Below, in pieces: positions 17,074 through 26,137 of a DNA stretch of 46,085 nucleotides (position 1 is its first letter; each line of letters starts with the position of its first letter). This stretch comes from Bacteroidota bacterium (GTDB lineage Bacteria > Bacteroidota > Bacteroidia > Cytophagales > Microscillaceae): the NCBI GenBank assembly GCA_004292795.1, contig RDXI01000027.1, positions 1-46,085 of the forward strand, read 5' to 3'. Under the pieces are notes generated by a model. That model searched no databases. It was not told where the DNA came from and was given only the letters and a program-made list of their open reading frames with translations. A program made the position numbers and the translations under genes.

Positions 17074-18546
17074 ATGAAAAAATATTTCAAGTATTTAGTA
17101 TGTATGGCTTTTCTTGCTACAACCCTATGGGGTTGTAACAGGGATAAAGCCGAACCCGAACTTACAACGTATGGTGTGGAAGACAATGATTTGATACAAA
17201 TCACGAATGCCTCTCCTTACATTCCCTTGCTTCTGTCTATGAGTGATGACACAGGATTGGACAAGGTAGAAGTTGTGGCAACGTCTGAAGGAAGCAACCC
17301 AAAATCTTTTGCGAATACTATTAAAAGTATCACTTCCAAAGAATTAGGGAAGTTTATGGTAAATGTGCCCTTTCCGATAGATGCACCCTCTGGTAGATAT
17401 ACTTTGCAATGTACCGTAACTGATAAAAAAGGCAAAGTAACAGTGAAATCTTACAAAGTGAGTATAGTAAATTCTCGCGCTCCTTCTACATCTGCTTGCA
17501 AATTGCCTGACCCTGATGTTGCGAGTACAATAGATGCTCTACCTGCTGGTAAAAACTGTTGGGTATATCTACAAGCACCTGATTATCATGATGGTTCTGA
17601 TGTGTACATAGTAGGAAGTTTTGGAGCGGCAAACGGTGGAAGTGATTGGACACCTGCACAACCCGTTTTCAAAATGGAAAAATTGTCTAACAGATGTTTT
17701 CGCATTGCATTAAACTTGACAACAGGAAGTGCCATGAAATTTACCTTGGCAGGTGGTTGGGGAAGCCAGATAGAGAAAGCCGATGGAAGCGATAGTCAAG
17801 ACATTGCTTGGAATGGCAAAGCGGCTCAAATTTTCCAAGTACCTTCTTCCACACCTGATTTTGCAGGTTTTAGGGGCAAACTTCCTCCTACTTCTATTCC
17901 TGCAGGAGCTATTAAAACAGGTATGATTACAGTTTTGATTGATGTAAACTCTACTGACGATTCAAAACCTTACTACCTTGTGAAAAAAGGAGCAACTGCG
18001 GTAACAAACGCGAATAAAATGCTTCGAATGGTAGGCACAAGGAATATGGCTATTGCTGTTCCTAAAGAAGCAAATGCTGAGTATATTGTAGTACGTGAAA
18101 CGATTGCGAAGGTTGGACAGAATGCTTATGGATTTGATAGGTCATTTATCATAAATGGAGTTACAAACCCTGTGAATGGAGGTGTGTCTGGCTTCAAAAC
18201 AGAGTTTACAGCACAAGCTGTTCCTGCAAATTTATTTGCGGTGGGAGATGCTACGCCTGGTGGCTGGAATAATCCTGTTCCTACTCCTTCACAACAATTT
18301 TCGTTGGTATCTACAGGAAAGTTTGAAATCGCGTCCTTAGCTATCACAGCAGGCAAAGAAATGTTGTTATTGCCTGTAAATGGTAGTTGGGACGCAAAAT
18401 ATGGCTTACCTACAAGTGCCGCAGGTCCTACAACAACAGGTGATGTGGTGCCTGGTGGTCAGAATATCAAAGGTCCTGCTACCGCTGGAAACTATAAAAT
18501 CACTGTAGATTTTACCTTAGGAACTTATACATTTACTAAATTGTAA
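17074..18546 (+). CDS. SusE/SusF-like surface lipoprotein
   Basis: The 490-residue product has a lipoprotein signal (FLATTLWGC, Cys21). The N-terminal part (about 30-140) is Ig-like (LDKVEVVATSEGS; SGRYTLQCTVTDKKG). The C-terminal domain contains LFAVGDATPGGWNN, characteristic of the starch-binding-type modules of SusE/SusF, and ends in beta strands (YKITVDFTLGTYTFTKL). An internal segment (VYIVGSFGAANGGSDW) resembles a second such module. It would sit on the outer leaflet and help hold the polymer for SusCD. It is the third gene of the operon, separated from susD by a stem-loop and followed by a strong terminator. Confidence 0.85.
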   Translation: MKKYFKYLVCMAFLATTLWGCNRDKAEPELTTYGVEDNDLIQITNASPYIPLLLSMSDDTGLDKVEVVATSEGSNPKSFANTIKSITSKELGKFMVNVPFPIDAPSGRYTLQCTVTDKKGKVTVKSYKVSIVNSRAPSTSACKLPDPDVASTIDALPAGKNCWVYLQAPDYHDGSDVYIVGSFGAANGGSDWTPAQPVFKMEKLSNRCFRIALNLTTGSAMKFTLAGGWGSQIEKADGSDSQDIAWNGKAAQIFQVPSSTPDFAGFRGKLPPTSIPAGAIKTGMITVLIDVNSTDDSKPYYLVKKGATAVTNANKMLRMVGTRNMAIAVPKEANAEYIVVRETIAKVGQNAYGFDRSFIINGVTNPVNGGVSGFKTEFTAQAVPANLFAVGDATPGGWNNPVPTPSQQFSLVSTGKFEIASLAITAGKEMLLLPVNGSWDAKYGLPTSAAGPTTTGDVVPGGQNIKGPATAGNYKITVDFTLGTYTFTKL

Positions 18547-18565
18547 GACTTGGTAAAAATACGTC

Positions 18566-18606
18566 AAAAAAAAGCTACTTTCAAACACTTGAAAGTAGCT
18601 TTTTTG
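18566..18606. terminator. Bidirectional rho-independent terminator
   Basis: GCTACTTTCAA (18574-18584) and TTGAAAGTAGC (18589-18599) form a perfect 11-bp stem around ACAC, with an A tract before and a T tract after. It serves both the sus-like operon and the convergent carboxylase gene. Confidence 0.95.
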
Positions 18607-18616
18607 TTTTATAAAC

Positions 18617-20182
18617 CTATAGTGGAATGTTGCCATGTTTTTTCTTAGGCAAGGTTGCCACTTTGTTTTCGAGCATTTGGAAGGCGCGAATGAGCTTTTG
18701 GCGCGTTTCCGAAGGCATAATCACTTCATCGACATAGCCCCTATGTGCGGCACGATAAGGCGTAGCGAATTTGCGCGTATATTCTTCTACTTTTTCTTGT
18801 AGCTTGGCTTCTGAGTCTTCGGCTTCGTCTATTTCTTTCTTAAAAATAATTTCAGACGCGCCTTTTGCCCCCATAACCGCAATTTCGGCAGTAGGCCATG
18901 CATAATTCATATCCGCGCCAATGTGTTTCGAATTCATCACATCATACGCCCCGCCGTAGGCTTTGCGTGTGATAACTGTAATGCGTGGCACAGTTGCCTC
19001 ACTGAAAGCATACAGCAATTTTGCGCCATTGGTAATAATCGCATTCCATTCTTGGTCTGTGCCTGGCAAGAAACCTGGTACGTCTTCCAATACCAACAAA
19101 GGAATATTGAAACTATCGCAAAAACGCACAAAACGAGCCGCCTTCGTGCTGGAATTGATGTCTAACACACCCGCCAAAACAGCGGGCTGATTGCCCACAA
19201 TGCCAATGCTCCTTCCTGCCAAACGCGCAAAACCTACGACCATATTTTCCGCAAAATTCTTGTGAACTTCTAAGAAACTACCTTCGTCGATGATGCCTTC
19301 GATGACCTCGCGCATATCATACGGCTGGTTCGGATTTTCGGGAATGATGCTATCCAATACTTCGCGGGTTTCGTTAGTAGCTTCGTAGGGCAGGCGAGGC
19401 GCGTCTTCTTCGCAGTTTTGAGGCATATAACTTAGCAAATCTTTGATAAGTTGGATACACTCCAATTCATTCGCTACCGCAAAATGTGTTACACCGCTTT
19501 TGGTGCTGTGCGTGCTTGCGCCACCCAATTCTTCCGAAGTAACTTCTTCATTCGTAACAGTTTTAACCACTTTCGGACCCGTTACAAACATATAAGACGT
19601 ATTTTCGACCATCATAATAAAGTCCGTAATGGCAGGGGAGTACACCGCGCCACCCGCACATGGTCCCATGATAGCAGAAATTTGAGGCACTACTCCCGAA
19701 GCCAACGTATTGCGGTAAAAAATATCAGCATAACCCGCCAAAGAAACTACACCTTCTTGGATACGCGCCCCACCCGAATCGTTCAAGCCAATGACAGGTG
19801 CGCCATTTTGCATAGCCAAGTCCATGATTTTGCAAATTTTCTCCGCGTATGTTTCGGAAAGCGAGCCACCAAAGACCGTAAAATCTTGCGAAAATACATA
19901 TACTAACCTTCCTGCTACAGTGCCATAGCCCGTAATGACACCATCACCCAAATAATATTCCTTGTCCAAGCCAAAATCTTTGCAACGATGCATGACGAAC
20001 TTGCCTATTTCCTCAAACGAGCCTTCGTCGAGCAGGAGCGACACGCGCTCACGTGCCGTAAGCTTGCCTTTCTTGTGCTGTGCTTCTACGCGTTTCTCGC
20101 CTCCGCCCAAAAGAGCTTCAGCATTTTTGCGCTGAAGTTCAGCGTATTTGTCGGCTATAGAAAGTTGTTTTGTATTTTCCAT
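18617..20182 (-). CDS. pccB: Acyl-CoA carboxylase beta subunit (propionyl-CoA carboxylase type)
   Basis: The 521-residue carboxyltransferase has the expected two-crotonase-fold architecture and family length. Visible blocks are [45 protein letters not shown] and [13 protein letters not shown] in the N-terminal half, and [29 protein letters not shown] and [17 protein letters not shown] in the C-terminal half. It transfers the carboxyl group from carboxybiotin to propionyl-CoA (or another short acyl-CoA), feeding methylmalonyl-CoA metabolism. The biotin carboxylase and biotin-carrier subunits are not adjacent. Methylmalonyl-CoA decarboxylase alpha subunits look very similar, so exact substrate and direction remain open. 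It is monocistronic, with its own promoter element. Confidence 0.9.
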   Translation of the reverse strand: MENTKQLSIADKYAELQRKNAEALLGGGEKRVEAQHKKGKLTARERVSLLLDEGSFEEIGKFVMHRCKDFGLDKEYYLGDGVITGYGTVAGRLVYVFSQDFTVFGGSLSETYAEKICKIMDLAMQNGAPVIGLNDSGGARIQEGVVSLAGYADIFYRNTLASGVVPQISAIMGPCAGGAVYSPAITDFIMMVENTSYMFVTGPKVVKTVTNEEVTSEELGGASTHSTKSGVTHFAVANELECIQLIKDLLSYMPQNCEEDAPRLPYEATNETREVLDSIIPENPNQPYDMREVIEGIIDEGSFLEVHKNFAENMVVGFARLAGRSIGIVGNQPAVLAGVLDINSSTKAARFVRFCDSFNIPLLVLEDVPGFLPGTDQEWNAIITNGAKLLYAFSEATVPRITVITRKAYGGAYDVMNSKHIGADMNYAWPTAEIAVMGAKGASEIIFKKEIDEAEDSEAKLQEKVEEYTRKFATPYRAAHRGYVDEVIMPSETRQKLIRAFQMLENKVATLPKKKHGNIPL

Positions 20183-20207
20183 GAATAGAGTAGCTATTTT
20201 TTTGCAT

Positions 20208-20215
20208 CAAAGATA
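20208..20215 (-). promoter_or_regulatory. TAnnTTTG -7 element for the carboxylase gene
   Basis: The minus strand reads TATCTTTG, an exact consensus match, 26 nt before the ATG at 20182. Confidence 0.6.
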
Positions 20216-20227
20216 GCCCTTTCTTAG

Positions 20228-20315
20228 AAAAAAGCTATACTTATACATTAGGCGGATAGCTTTTTTCTGCAAAAAAAAGCTATACTCATACATTAGGCGG
20301 ATAGCTTTTTTCTGC
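20228..20315. repeat. Two tandem copies of a 43-bp hairpin unit (45-bp period)
   Basis: 20228-20270 and 20273-20315 differ at one base. Each unit has AAAAAAGCTAT paired with ATAGCTTTTTT around a 16-base loop (containing ATTAGGCGG), followed by CTGC. Each unit therefore looks like a complete bidirectional terminator. They lie upstream of two divergent genes, where a terminator is not expected. The remaining bases up to the desaturase start (20316-20475) are AT-rich with no recognised feature. Confidence 0.85.
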
Positions 20316-20475
20316 AAAAAATTTCATAAACTAAAATAAGCCTATAAAAGTTTGGAAGTTTCATGTTTTTTTACGAAATTCACACAAAGTAAATCCACCA
20401 CGTCATACGGCTATTGACAAAACCACACATTATTTGCAAAATAAATTACTCTTTATACTTTTATTATCTTATTGT

Positions 20476-21561
20476 ATGATTCAAAAACCTCGTTTCGGTT
20501 CAAATGACGAAGCAAACTTTTTCATTTGTTTAAAAAATCGTGTTGATGACTACTTCAAAGAGAGTCATCTCTCCAAACAAGGCAACAATGCCATGCTGTT
20601 CAAGACCTTGGCTATGCTAAGTCTGTATTTTGTCCCTTATTTTCTGATATTGACAGGCTGGTTCTCTATTGGGTTCATGGCTTTGCTTGTGGTTGCCATG
20701 GCGTTTGGCAAGGCAGGAATAGGTATGTCGGTTATGCATGACGCTAATCATGGCGCGTACTCCTCTAAAAAATGGCTCAATGGCATCATGGGCAATATGT
20801 ATTATTTGTTGGGTGGCTCGCCTAAAATATGGAAAATCCAACACAATGTATTGCATCACACCTATACGAATGTGCATGAGGTAGATGAAGACATTGAAAC
20901 GAAGTTCATTTTGCGCCTCTCGCCTCACGCCACGCTAAAACCTATTCACAAATACCAATATTTGTATGCCTTCGCGTTGTATTGCCTGATGACGTTTTCT
21001 ATGTTGTTCAAGGATTTTGTGAAGGTGTTTCGCTATCGCCAATACAACCTCCGCGCCGCGAATACTTCGCTTACTGTAGATTTTTTAGGCGAGATTCTTT
21101 CTAAAACTATCTACCTTACCTGCACGTTGCTTGTGCCATATTTGTTGCTTGGGTTGTCTTTTTGGATAATTTTTGTAGGATTTTTGATGTTGCATTTCAT
21201 TGCGGGCTTGATTTTGAGTGTGATTTTCCAATTAGCTCACGTCATTACAGAAACGGAGCATCATAACGTAGAAGAAAACGCGCCTCTCGAAAATACTTGG
21301 GCTATTCATCAGTTGAAAAGTACGGCTAACTTTGCGCCACACAACCGCGTGTTGAATTGGTATGTAGGCGGTTTGAATTTCCAGATAGAACATCACTTGT
21401 TCCCGCATATTTGCCACGTGCATTATCCAAAATTGGCTAAAATCGTGAAAAATACAGCTTTGGAGTTCGGATTGCCGTATCACGAACAACCAACTTTCTT
21501 GTCTGCTTTGCGCTCTCATATTGCTATGTTGAAATCATTGGGCAGACCGCAAATGGTGTAG
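20476..21561 (+). CDS. Membrane fatty-acid desaturase (front-end/acyl-lipid type)
   Basis: ATG 20476 is preferred over an in-frame TTG 14 codons earlier. The 361-residue protein has four to six membrane segments and the three His boxes of the family: HDANHG (88-93), HNVLHH (123-128) and QIEHH (303-307). The Gln-led third box is typical of front-end or linoleoyl-CoA-type desaturases. The enzyme uses a di-iron centre and O2 to place a double bond in membrane acyl chains, usually for cold adaptation. No fused cytochrome b5 domain is present, so an external electron donor is needed. The stop codon overlaps a copy of the dispersed 9-mer (21558-21566). Confidence 0.92.
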   Translation: MIQKPRFGSNDEANFFICLKNRVDDYFKESHLSKQGNNAMLFKTLAMLSLYFVPYFLILTGWFSIGFMALLVVAMAFGKAGIGMSVMHDANHGAYSSKKWLNGIMGNMYYLLGGSPKIWKIQHNVLHHTYTNVHEVDEDIETKFILRLSPHATLKPIHKYQYLYAFALYCLMTFSMLFKDFVKVFRYRQYNLRAANTSLTVDFLGEILSKTIYLTCTLLVPYLLLGLSFWIIFVGFLMLHFIAGLILSVIFQLAHVITETEHHNVEENAPLENTWAIHQLKSTANFAPHNRVLNWYVGGLNFQIEHHLFPHICHVHYPKLAKIVKNTALEFGLPYHEQPTFLSALRSHIAMLKSLGRPQMV

Positions 21562-21582
21562 GCAAGATGTGATACGCTGTGT

Positions 21583-21615
21583 AAATGTTCCATTTCTCAA
21601 AGAAATGGAACATTT
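21583..21615 (+). promoter_or_regulatory. Perfect 15-bp hairpin in the desaturase-queG gap
   Basis: AAATGTTCCATTTCT (21583-21597) and AGAAATGGAACATTT (21601-21615) are perfect complements around CAA. No T tract follows. The stem ends 25 bases before the chosen queG start, so it would sit in the queG leader or the intercistronic RNA. A transcription-factor palindrome is the main alternative. Confidence 0.7.
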
Positions 21616-21640
21616 GGAACATCTGTATATCTCAAACTCT

Positions 21641-22486
21641 ATGGACACAAAATCGTTGCTGACTCGCCTACTGAAACAACACAGCCAAGACTTGGGTTTT
21701 GCGTATTGTGGCATCTCAAAAGCCGATTTCTTGGAAGAAGAAGCACCACGCCTCGAGGCGTGGCTGAAGCAAAATATGCATGGGCAAATGCACTACATGG
21801 CAAATCATTTCGACAAACGCCTTGACCCTCGCCTGCTTGTGGACGGGGCAAAGTCGGTGGTTTCCTTGCTGTATAATTATTTCCCCGAAACGCCCTTGCC
21901 TACCGAAGACAACTATCAAATTTCTAAATATGCCTACGGCAAAGACTATCATCACGTCATCAAATACAAACTCAAGGAACTTTTGGCGCGTGTGCAAGAG
22001 GAAGTAGGCGAGATAGGAGGCAGGGCGTTTGTCGACTCGGCTCCTGTTTTGGACAAGGCTTGGGCGAAGCGGGCGGGTTTGGGCTGGGTAGGCAAACATG
22101 TAGGCGATTTTTGTGGCACTTGCACGCGCTGTATTGATGCCTGCCCTACGGAGGCAATCGTTAGTCCTTATGTGGTTGATGGAAGCAAGTGTATTTCGTA
22201 TTTTACTATAGAATTGCGCGACCAAATTCCCGCAGAATGGCAAGGAAAATGGGATGATTGGATTTTTGGGTGTGATGTCTGCCAAGATGTTTGTCCTTGG
22301 AATCGCTTTGCACACCCACACCACGAACCTGATTTTTCGCCCTCGCCTGCCCTGCAACAAATGCAAAAAAAGGATTGGGACGAACTGACCGAAGACGTTT
22401 TTAAGCCTCTTTTCAAAGGTAGTGCCGTAGAACGCGCCAAATTCGCAGGGCTAAAGCGCAATATTGAGAATGTGCAAAAGAAATAA
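21641..22486 (+). CDS. queG: Epoxyqueuosine reductase QueG, with an apparent internal deletion
   Basis: The 281-residue product is clearly QueG, the cobalamin- and 4Fe-4S-dependent enzyme for the last step of queuosine synthesis in tRNA. Visible are [53 protein letters not shown] (with the conserved Asp), [28 protein letters not shown] and the second cluster [12 protein letters not shown]. Normally about 30 residues (a segment with AGSFFFLGEL-like sequence) separate the GW-GK motif from the first Cys cluster. Here they are joined as [14 protein letters not shown], and total length is short by the same amount. The frame is intact. Activity may be reduced or lost. ATG 21641 is chosen from the family's usual start; two earlier in-frame starts overlap the hairpin. 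Confidence 0.9.
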   Translation: MDTKSLLTRLLKQHSQDLGFAYCGISKADFLEEEAPRLEAWLKQNMHGQMHYMANHFDKRLDPRLLVDGAKSVVSLLYNYFPETPLPTEDNYQISKYAYGKDYHHVIKYKLKELLARVQEEVGEIGGRAFVDSAPVLDKAWAKRAGLGWVGKHVGDFCGTCTRCIDACPTEAIVSPYVVDGSKCISYFTIELRDQIPAEWQGKWDDWIFGCDVCQDVCPWNRFAHPHHEPDFSPSPALQQMQKKDWDELTEDVFKPLFKGSAVERAKFAGLKRNIENVQKK

Positions 22487-22542
22487 CTTTGCTGACAATG
22501 TTTACGGAAATGCTGTTTCAAAAAATTGTCAGAGAGGCGCAA

Positions 22543-23178
22543 TTATTTCAAAACTAAATTTTTAATATTTTTAAGTATGAAAACGATTTTTTGTAAATGT
22601 TCCGTATTGGTCGCATCAAGCGAAGCACTTACACAATAATTTTTGTCTTGCAAAGTAGCAAAAGTCCAATATTTGCCCTGAATATAACAACCATAGACTG
22701 TTTTTTGATTGTCATTTTCGAATTGTGCCACTAACATAGCGGCGAGCATTTGCCCTTCTGCATCTTGTGATTTGCCTTTTTGTTTTTTGAATTCTTGCAA
22801 AAAGAAGTAGGGTTTTTTGGGCTTACCTACCCCTTTGGGGGAAGCGAGCATAGCATCACAAACCACATTTATCTCATAGCCATCTATCACAGCAGAAAGT
22901 GGGCGTTCATAAAAAAGCTTGATTTTGTCAGGCACATTCATATCCGCTATCTCAAAAAGTATTGCCAAGAATTTCATTTTGAGTTCTTCTTCGTTCCAAT
23001 ATTCGCCTTCGTCTTGCAACAACAAGCGTTTTTTTTCCAATAGTTTTTGGTCTGATGCTTCGAGTTCGGTTTGATAGCCTAACCATTCATCAAGCAAAGC
23101 ACCACCCACATGGCGTTGGAGCGCGAAAGCGTCCAAAACATCTTCAGTATCTAAGATGAGTTTGATGGTATTTTGCAT
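22543..23178 (-). CDS. Putative PD-(D/E)XK-like protein of unknown function
   Basis: The 211-residue product starts at ATG 23178, 27 nt after a TATCTTTG promoter element. The middle contains INVVCDAML (Asp108), then PYFFLQEFKK (Glu129 and Lys131) and EGQMLAAMLVAQ. The spacing of Asp, Glu-x-Lys and a following helix with Gln fits a PD-(D/E)XK nuclease core. The C-terminal VYGCYIQGKYWTFATLQDK is typical of a group of small Bacteroidota and cyanobacterial hypothetical proteins. Its role is unknown; nuclease activity is inferred from motif spacing only. It lies 103 bp from the STAND relic on the same strand, which may hint at a former defence cluster. Confidence 0.6.
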   Translation of the reverse strand: MQNTIKLILDTEDVLDAFALQRHVGGALLDEWLGYQTELEASDQKLLEKKRLLLQDEGEYWNEEELKMKFLAILFEIADMNVPDKIKLFYERPLSAVIDGYEINVVCDAMLASPKGVGKPKKPYFFLQEFKKQKGKSQDAEGQMLAAMLVAQFENDNQKTVYGCYIQGKYWTFATLQDKNYCVSASLDATNTEHLQKIVFILKNIKNLVLK

Positions 23179-23204
23179 AATATCGAGGAGCAATAAAACT
23201 ACAG

Positions 23205-23212
23205 CAAAGATA
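23205..23212 (-). promoter_or_regulatory. TAnnTTTG -7 element for the PD-(D/E)XK-like gene
   Basis: The minus strand reads TATCTTTG, 27 nt upstream of ATG 23178. Confidence 0.55.
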
Positions 23213-23281
23213 AGCGTTTTTTGTGGAGAAAGTTTGAAATCCTATCCTATCGAGCAAAGAAAATACCACAAAATTGTCAGA

Positions 23282-23542
23282 TTAACAAGAAGAACCAAAC
23301 ACCCCCACGCCACCCAAGCCCGACAGCAAAACGATGCTGTAGGAGCGCGTTTTGTCGGTACGCATTTGTAGGAAAGTTTCGCGCAGGGCAGGCAAGTCTG
23401 TTTGCCTATCAAGGAAAAGCAAAGGCGCGACAAACGGTTGCCCCAAACGTTTTGTTAAGGGTTTGGGCGATATGATTTGGTTCGTAATGGTTTGCGCAAC
23501 TTGATTGTGGTTGCCTTGTATGTTAGACGTATTTTGGTTCAT
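23282..23542 (-). pseudogene. 5' relic of a STAND/NB-ARC-type NTPase, cut at Walker A
   Basis: Eighty-six codons from ATG 23542. The start has NTSNIQGNHNQVAQTIT, like the short EAD-type linker of STAND proteins. It is followed by FLDRQTDLPALRETF and IVLLSGLGGVG, the beginning of a P-loop. The expected GKT(S/T) is missing: the sequence continues VFGSSC and stops. About 25 nt upstream lies TATTTTTG, an intact promoter element (23567-23574). STAND NTPases with such N-termini are often antiviral or signalling switches of 700 or more residues, so all functional domains are gone. A living small protein cannot be excluded, but truncation exactly in the P-loop argues for a deletion relic. Confidence 0.65.
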
Positions 23543-23633
23543 GGCAAAATGGTTAAGTAAGCTATTCAAAAATACATCTTTTCTTTGAAAAAATCAAGCA
23601 TTGCAACCATTTTGTGTTTATTTGCATCTAACT

Positions 23634-26075
23634 ATGTATATGGTGCGTTTTCTATCTCTTCTTTTCGTTTGGGCTTGCCTACCCTTCGCGGTGCAGGCAG
23701 GCAAGCTACAGGGCAAAATCACTGACGACAAAGGCGAAGGTTTGCCTTTTGCGACTGTTTATGCAAAAGAATCGGGCTTGGGCGCGACTGCCAACGAACA
23801 AGGCGAGTACAGCCTGAAGCTGTCAGCAGGCAAGCATTTACTTGTGTTTCAATACATTGGTTTTCGCATCAAACAAGTGGAAGTTACCATGACTGATGAA
23901 GATGTGTTGCTTGACATTTCCTTAGACTCCGAAACGCTTACCTTGCCTGCAGTAGAGCTATCGGTGCAAGACCGCGACCCCGCGTATGCCATCATCAGGC
24001 AAGCCCAAGCGAAGCGCAAATACTACCTGAAAGAAGAAATAAAAAGTTACCAAACCCGCGCCTACATCAAAAGTCTGCAACGCCTCAACAAACGCCCCAA
24101 CGCCATTATGGGGCAAAGTGTGCGCATAGATACGGGAGTAGTTTATTTTTCCGAGTCGCTCTCGGAGGTAAGTTTCAAACAGCCCGATAAATATTTCGAA
24201 AAACTCCTTTCCTCCAAAGTGAGTGGCAATAGCCAAGCCTTTAGCTTCAATCAAGCCTCTGATGCGTGGCTCAATTTGTACGAAAACATCACAGGCGAGC
24301 AACTAACGGAAAGGGGCGTAGTTTCGCCCATCGCCTCGAATGCCCTTGCCTACTACCGCTACCGACTGATAGGCGCGTTTTATCAAGATGGGCAGTTGAT
24401 AAACAAAATCCAACTTTTGCCCAAACGCCCTTCCACGCCTGCGTATGGCGGTTATCTGAACATCATCGAGGGCAGTTGGCGGATTCATAGTGCGGAATTG
24501 ACTATGCGCAAGGGGCAAGTGGAATTTGTGGACTCGGCTTCGGTGTATCAAGTCTATGCTCCCGTAAAAGGGACAGAAGTTTGGTTTCCGCTTACCCAAA
24601 AGGCTTATTTTGCGTTCAATGCCTTTGGTTTCAAGGGCAATGGCGATATGATTTTTGTGTTCTCGCCTCCTGTGCTTGAGCCTGCCTTTCCCAAAAAGCA
24701 TTTCAAACAAGAGGTTTTTGTGGTGGAAAAAGAGGCAAACAAGCGCGACACAACGCATTGGAACGCCATTCGTCCCATTCCCCTAACGCCAACCGAAATG
24801 CGGGACTACAAAATGAAGGACAGCATAGCTATAGTTAAAGAAACGAAAGTTTATAAGGACTCCGTAGATAAAAAGCTCAACACCTTCAGACCGCTCAACT
24901 TGTTTTGGCGAGGCTATACCTTCCGCAATTCGTACCGAAAACTTACCTTTAGCTTCGCACCCTTGCCTGCTATGGCGCAATACAACACTGTAGAGGGGCT
25001 TGTGCTGGAACTCTCGCCTACCATTCGCAAAGGTTATGGAAAAGATAATCGGAAGTTTTTTAGAATCTTGCCTACCCTGCGCTACGGCTTCGCCAATCAA
25101 CGCCTACAAGCCAAAATAGAAGCCCTATATTATTTTCAACCCAAAAAATGGCAATATGTGTCTATGGCAGGCGGGCAATACGTAGAACAGTTGGCGCGTC
25201 AGCCGTTTATTCCACCCTTTCCCAATACAGCTTATAGTCTTTTGACCGAACAAAATTTCTTGAAAATCTATGAAAAAACTTTCCTGCAAGTGGGCTATGG
25301 GCATAGGATTGTGAAGGGCTTGCGCATCAATGCGAGTGCAGAATGGAACGAAAGACGACCTTTGCAAAATAACAGTTCTTACAAATGGATAGACGTAAAA
25401 AATAGGGATTTTACAGCCAATGCACCCGAAAATGTAGAACTTGCCTCCACTGCCTTCGAGAAGCATCAAGCCTTGATAGTGGGCGCAGTGCTAACCATCA
25501 ATGTAGGCGAGAAATACGCCGTTTATCCCGAATACACCTACACTCTGGAGTCCAAATATCCCACTATTCGCCTCAATTATCGCAAGGGCTTGGCGTGGGC
25601 AGGCAGTGATGTTCGATATGATTTTTTGTTTTTGCAACTCAACGACACTTGGTCGTTTGGTATGGTAGGCGAGAGCGAATGGGAGGTAGAAGTAGGCAAG
25701 TTCCTAAACAGTGAAAAGATGCAATTCATAGACTACAGGCACTTTTGGGGCAACCGCACTTTGTTTGGTAGGCAAGACATTAGGCAGTATCACCTGCTCG
25801 ATTATTATGGCTATAGCACCCGCGAGCAGTACCTAAAAGCGCATTACGAACACCATTTCAACGGCTTTTTCTTGAATGGAATCCCGCTCATTCGAAGGCT
25901 GAAATGGCAGGAGGTTGTAGGCGTGAATTTCTTGCACACGCCCACAGTAGGGCAATATTGGGAATTGGGCATAGGCATCGAGCATATTTTTAAGGTCTTG
26001 CGTGTGGATTGGGTTACTGCCTTTCAGAGCGAAAAGCGCGTAAGCACAGGGTTTCGGTTGGGCTTCGGTTTTTAG
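23634..26075 (+). CDS. DUF5686 outer-membrane protein with carboxypeptidase-regulatory-like domain
   Basis: ATG 23634 or 23640 starts a product of about 813 residues with a signal peptide (FLSLLFVWACLPFAVQAG). Residues of about 24-105 are a carboxypeptidase-regulatory-like beta sandwich (LQGKITDDKGEGLPFATV). The remainder matches the DUF5686 type (DPAYAIIRQAQAKRKYYL; SSKVSGNSQAF; later barrel strands) and ends in an aromatic barrel terminus (FRLGFGF). There is no plug domain, so it is not a TonB receptor. Its function is not established to my knowledge. Six copies of the dispersed 9-mer fall in this gene, in different reading frames. Confidence 0.85.
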   Translation: MYMVRFLSLLFVWACLPFAVQAGKLQGKITDDKGEGLPFATVYAKESGLGATANEQGEYSLKLSAGKHLLVFQYIGFRIKQVEVTMTDEDVLLDISLDSETLTLPAVELSVQDRDPAYAIIRQAQAKRKYYLKEEIKSYQTRAYIKSLQRLNKRPNAIMGQSVRIDTGVVYFSESLSEVSFKQPDKYFEKLLSSKVSGNSQAFSFNQASDAWLNLYENITGEQLTERGVVSPIASNALAYYRYRLIGAFYQDGQLINKIQLLPKRPSTPAYGGYLNIIEGSWRIHSAELTMRKGQVEFVDSASVYQVYAPVKGTEVWFPLTQKAYFAFNAFGFKGNGDMIFVFSPPVLEPAFPKKHFKQEVFVVEKEANKRDTTHWNAIRPIPLTPTEMRDYKMKDSIAIVKETKVYKDSVDKKLNTFRPLNLFWRGYTFRNSYRKLTFSFAPLPAMAQYNTVEGLVLELSPTIRKGYGKDNRKFFRILPTLRYGFANQRLQAKIEALYYFQPKKWQYVSMAGGQYVEQLARQPFIPPFPNTAYSLLTEQNFLKIYEKTFLQVGYGHRIVKGLRINASAEWNERRPLQNNSSYKWIDVKNRDFTANAPENVELASTAFEKHQALIVGAVLTINVGEKYAVYPEYTYTLESKYPTIRLNYRKGLAWAGSDVRYDFLFLQLNDTWSFGMVGESEWEVEVGKFLNSEKMQFIDYRHFWGNRTLFGRQDIRQYHLLDYYGYSTREQYLKAHYEHHFNGFFLNGIPLIRRLKWQEVVGVNFLHTPTVGQYWELGIGIEHIFKVLRVDWVTAFQSEKRVSTGFRLGFGF

Positions 26076-26137
26076 CGTATGCAAACTTTTCGTTGCAAAA
26101 AATTGTTTATGTAGGAAATATTAGCGAATTTTGCATT

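Noticed and set aside
22487-22542. CTGACAAT/ATTGTCAG inverted repeat after queG considered as a terminator
   Set aside because: The stem is 8 bp with a 25-base loop and no T tract; too weak to call.
23639-26075. DUF5686 protein considered as a TonB-dependent receptor
   Set aside because: It has the regulatory-like N-terminal domain and a barrel, but no plug domain or TonB-box segment.
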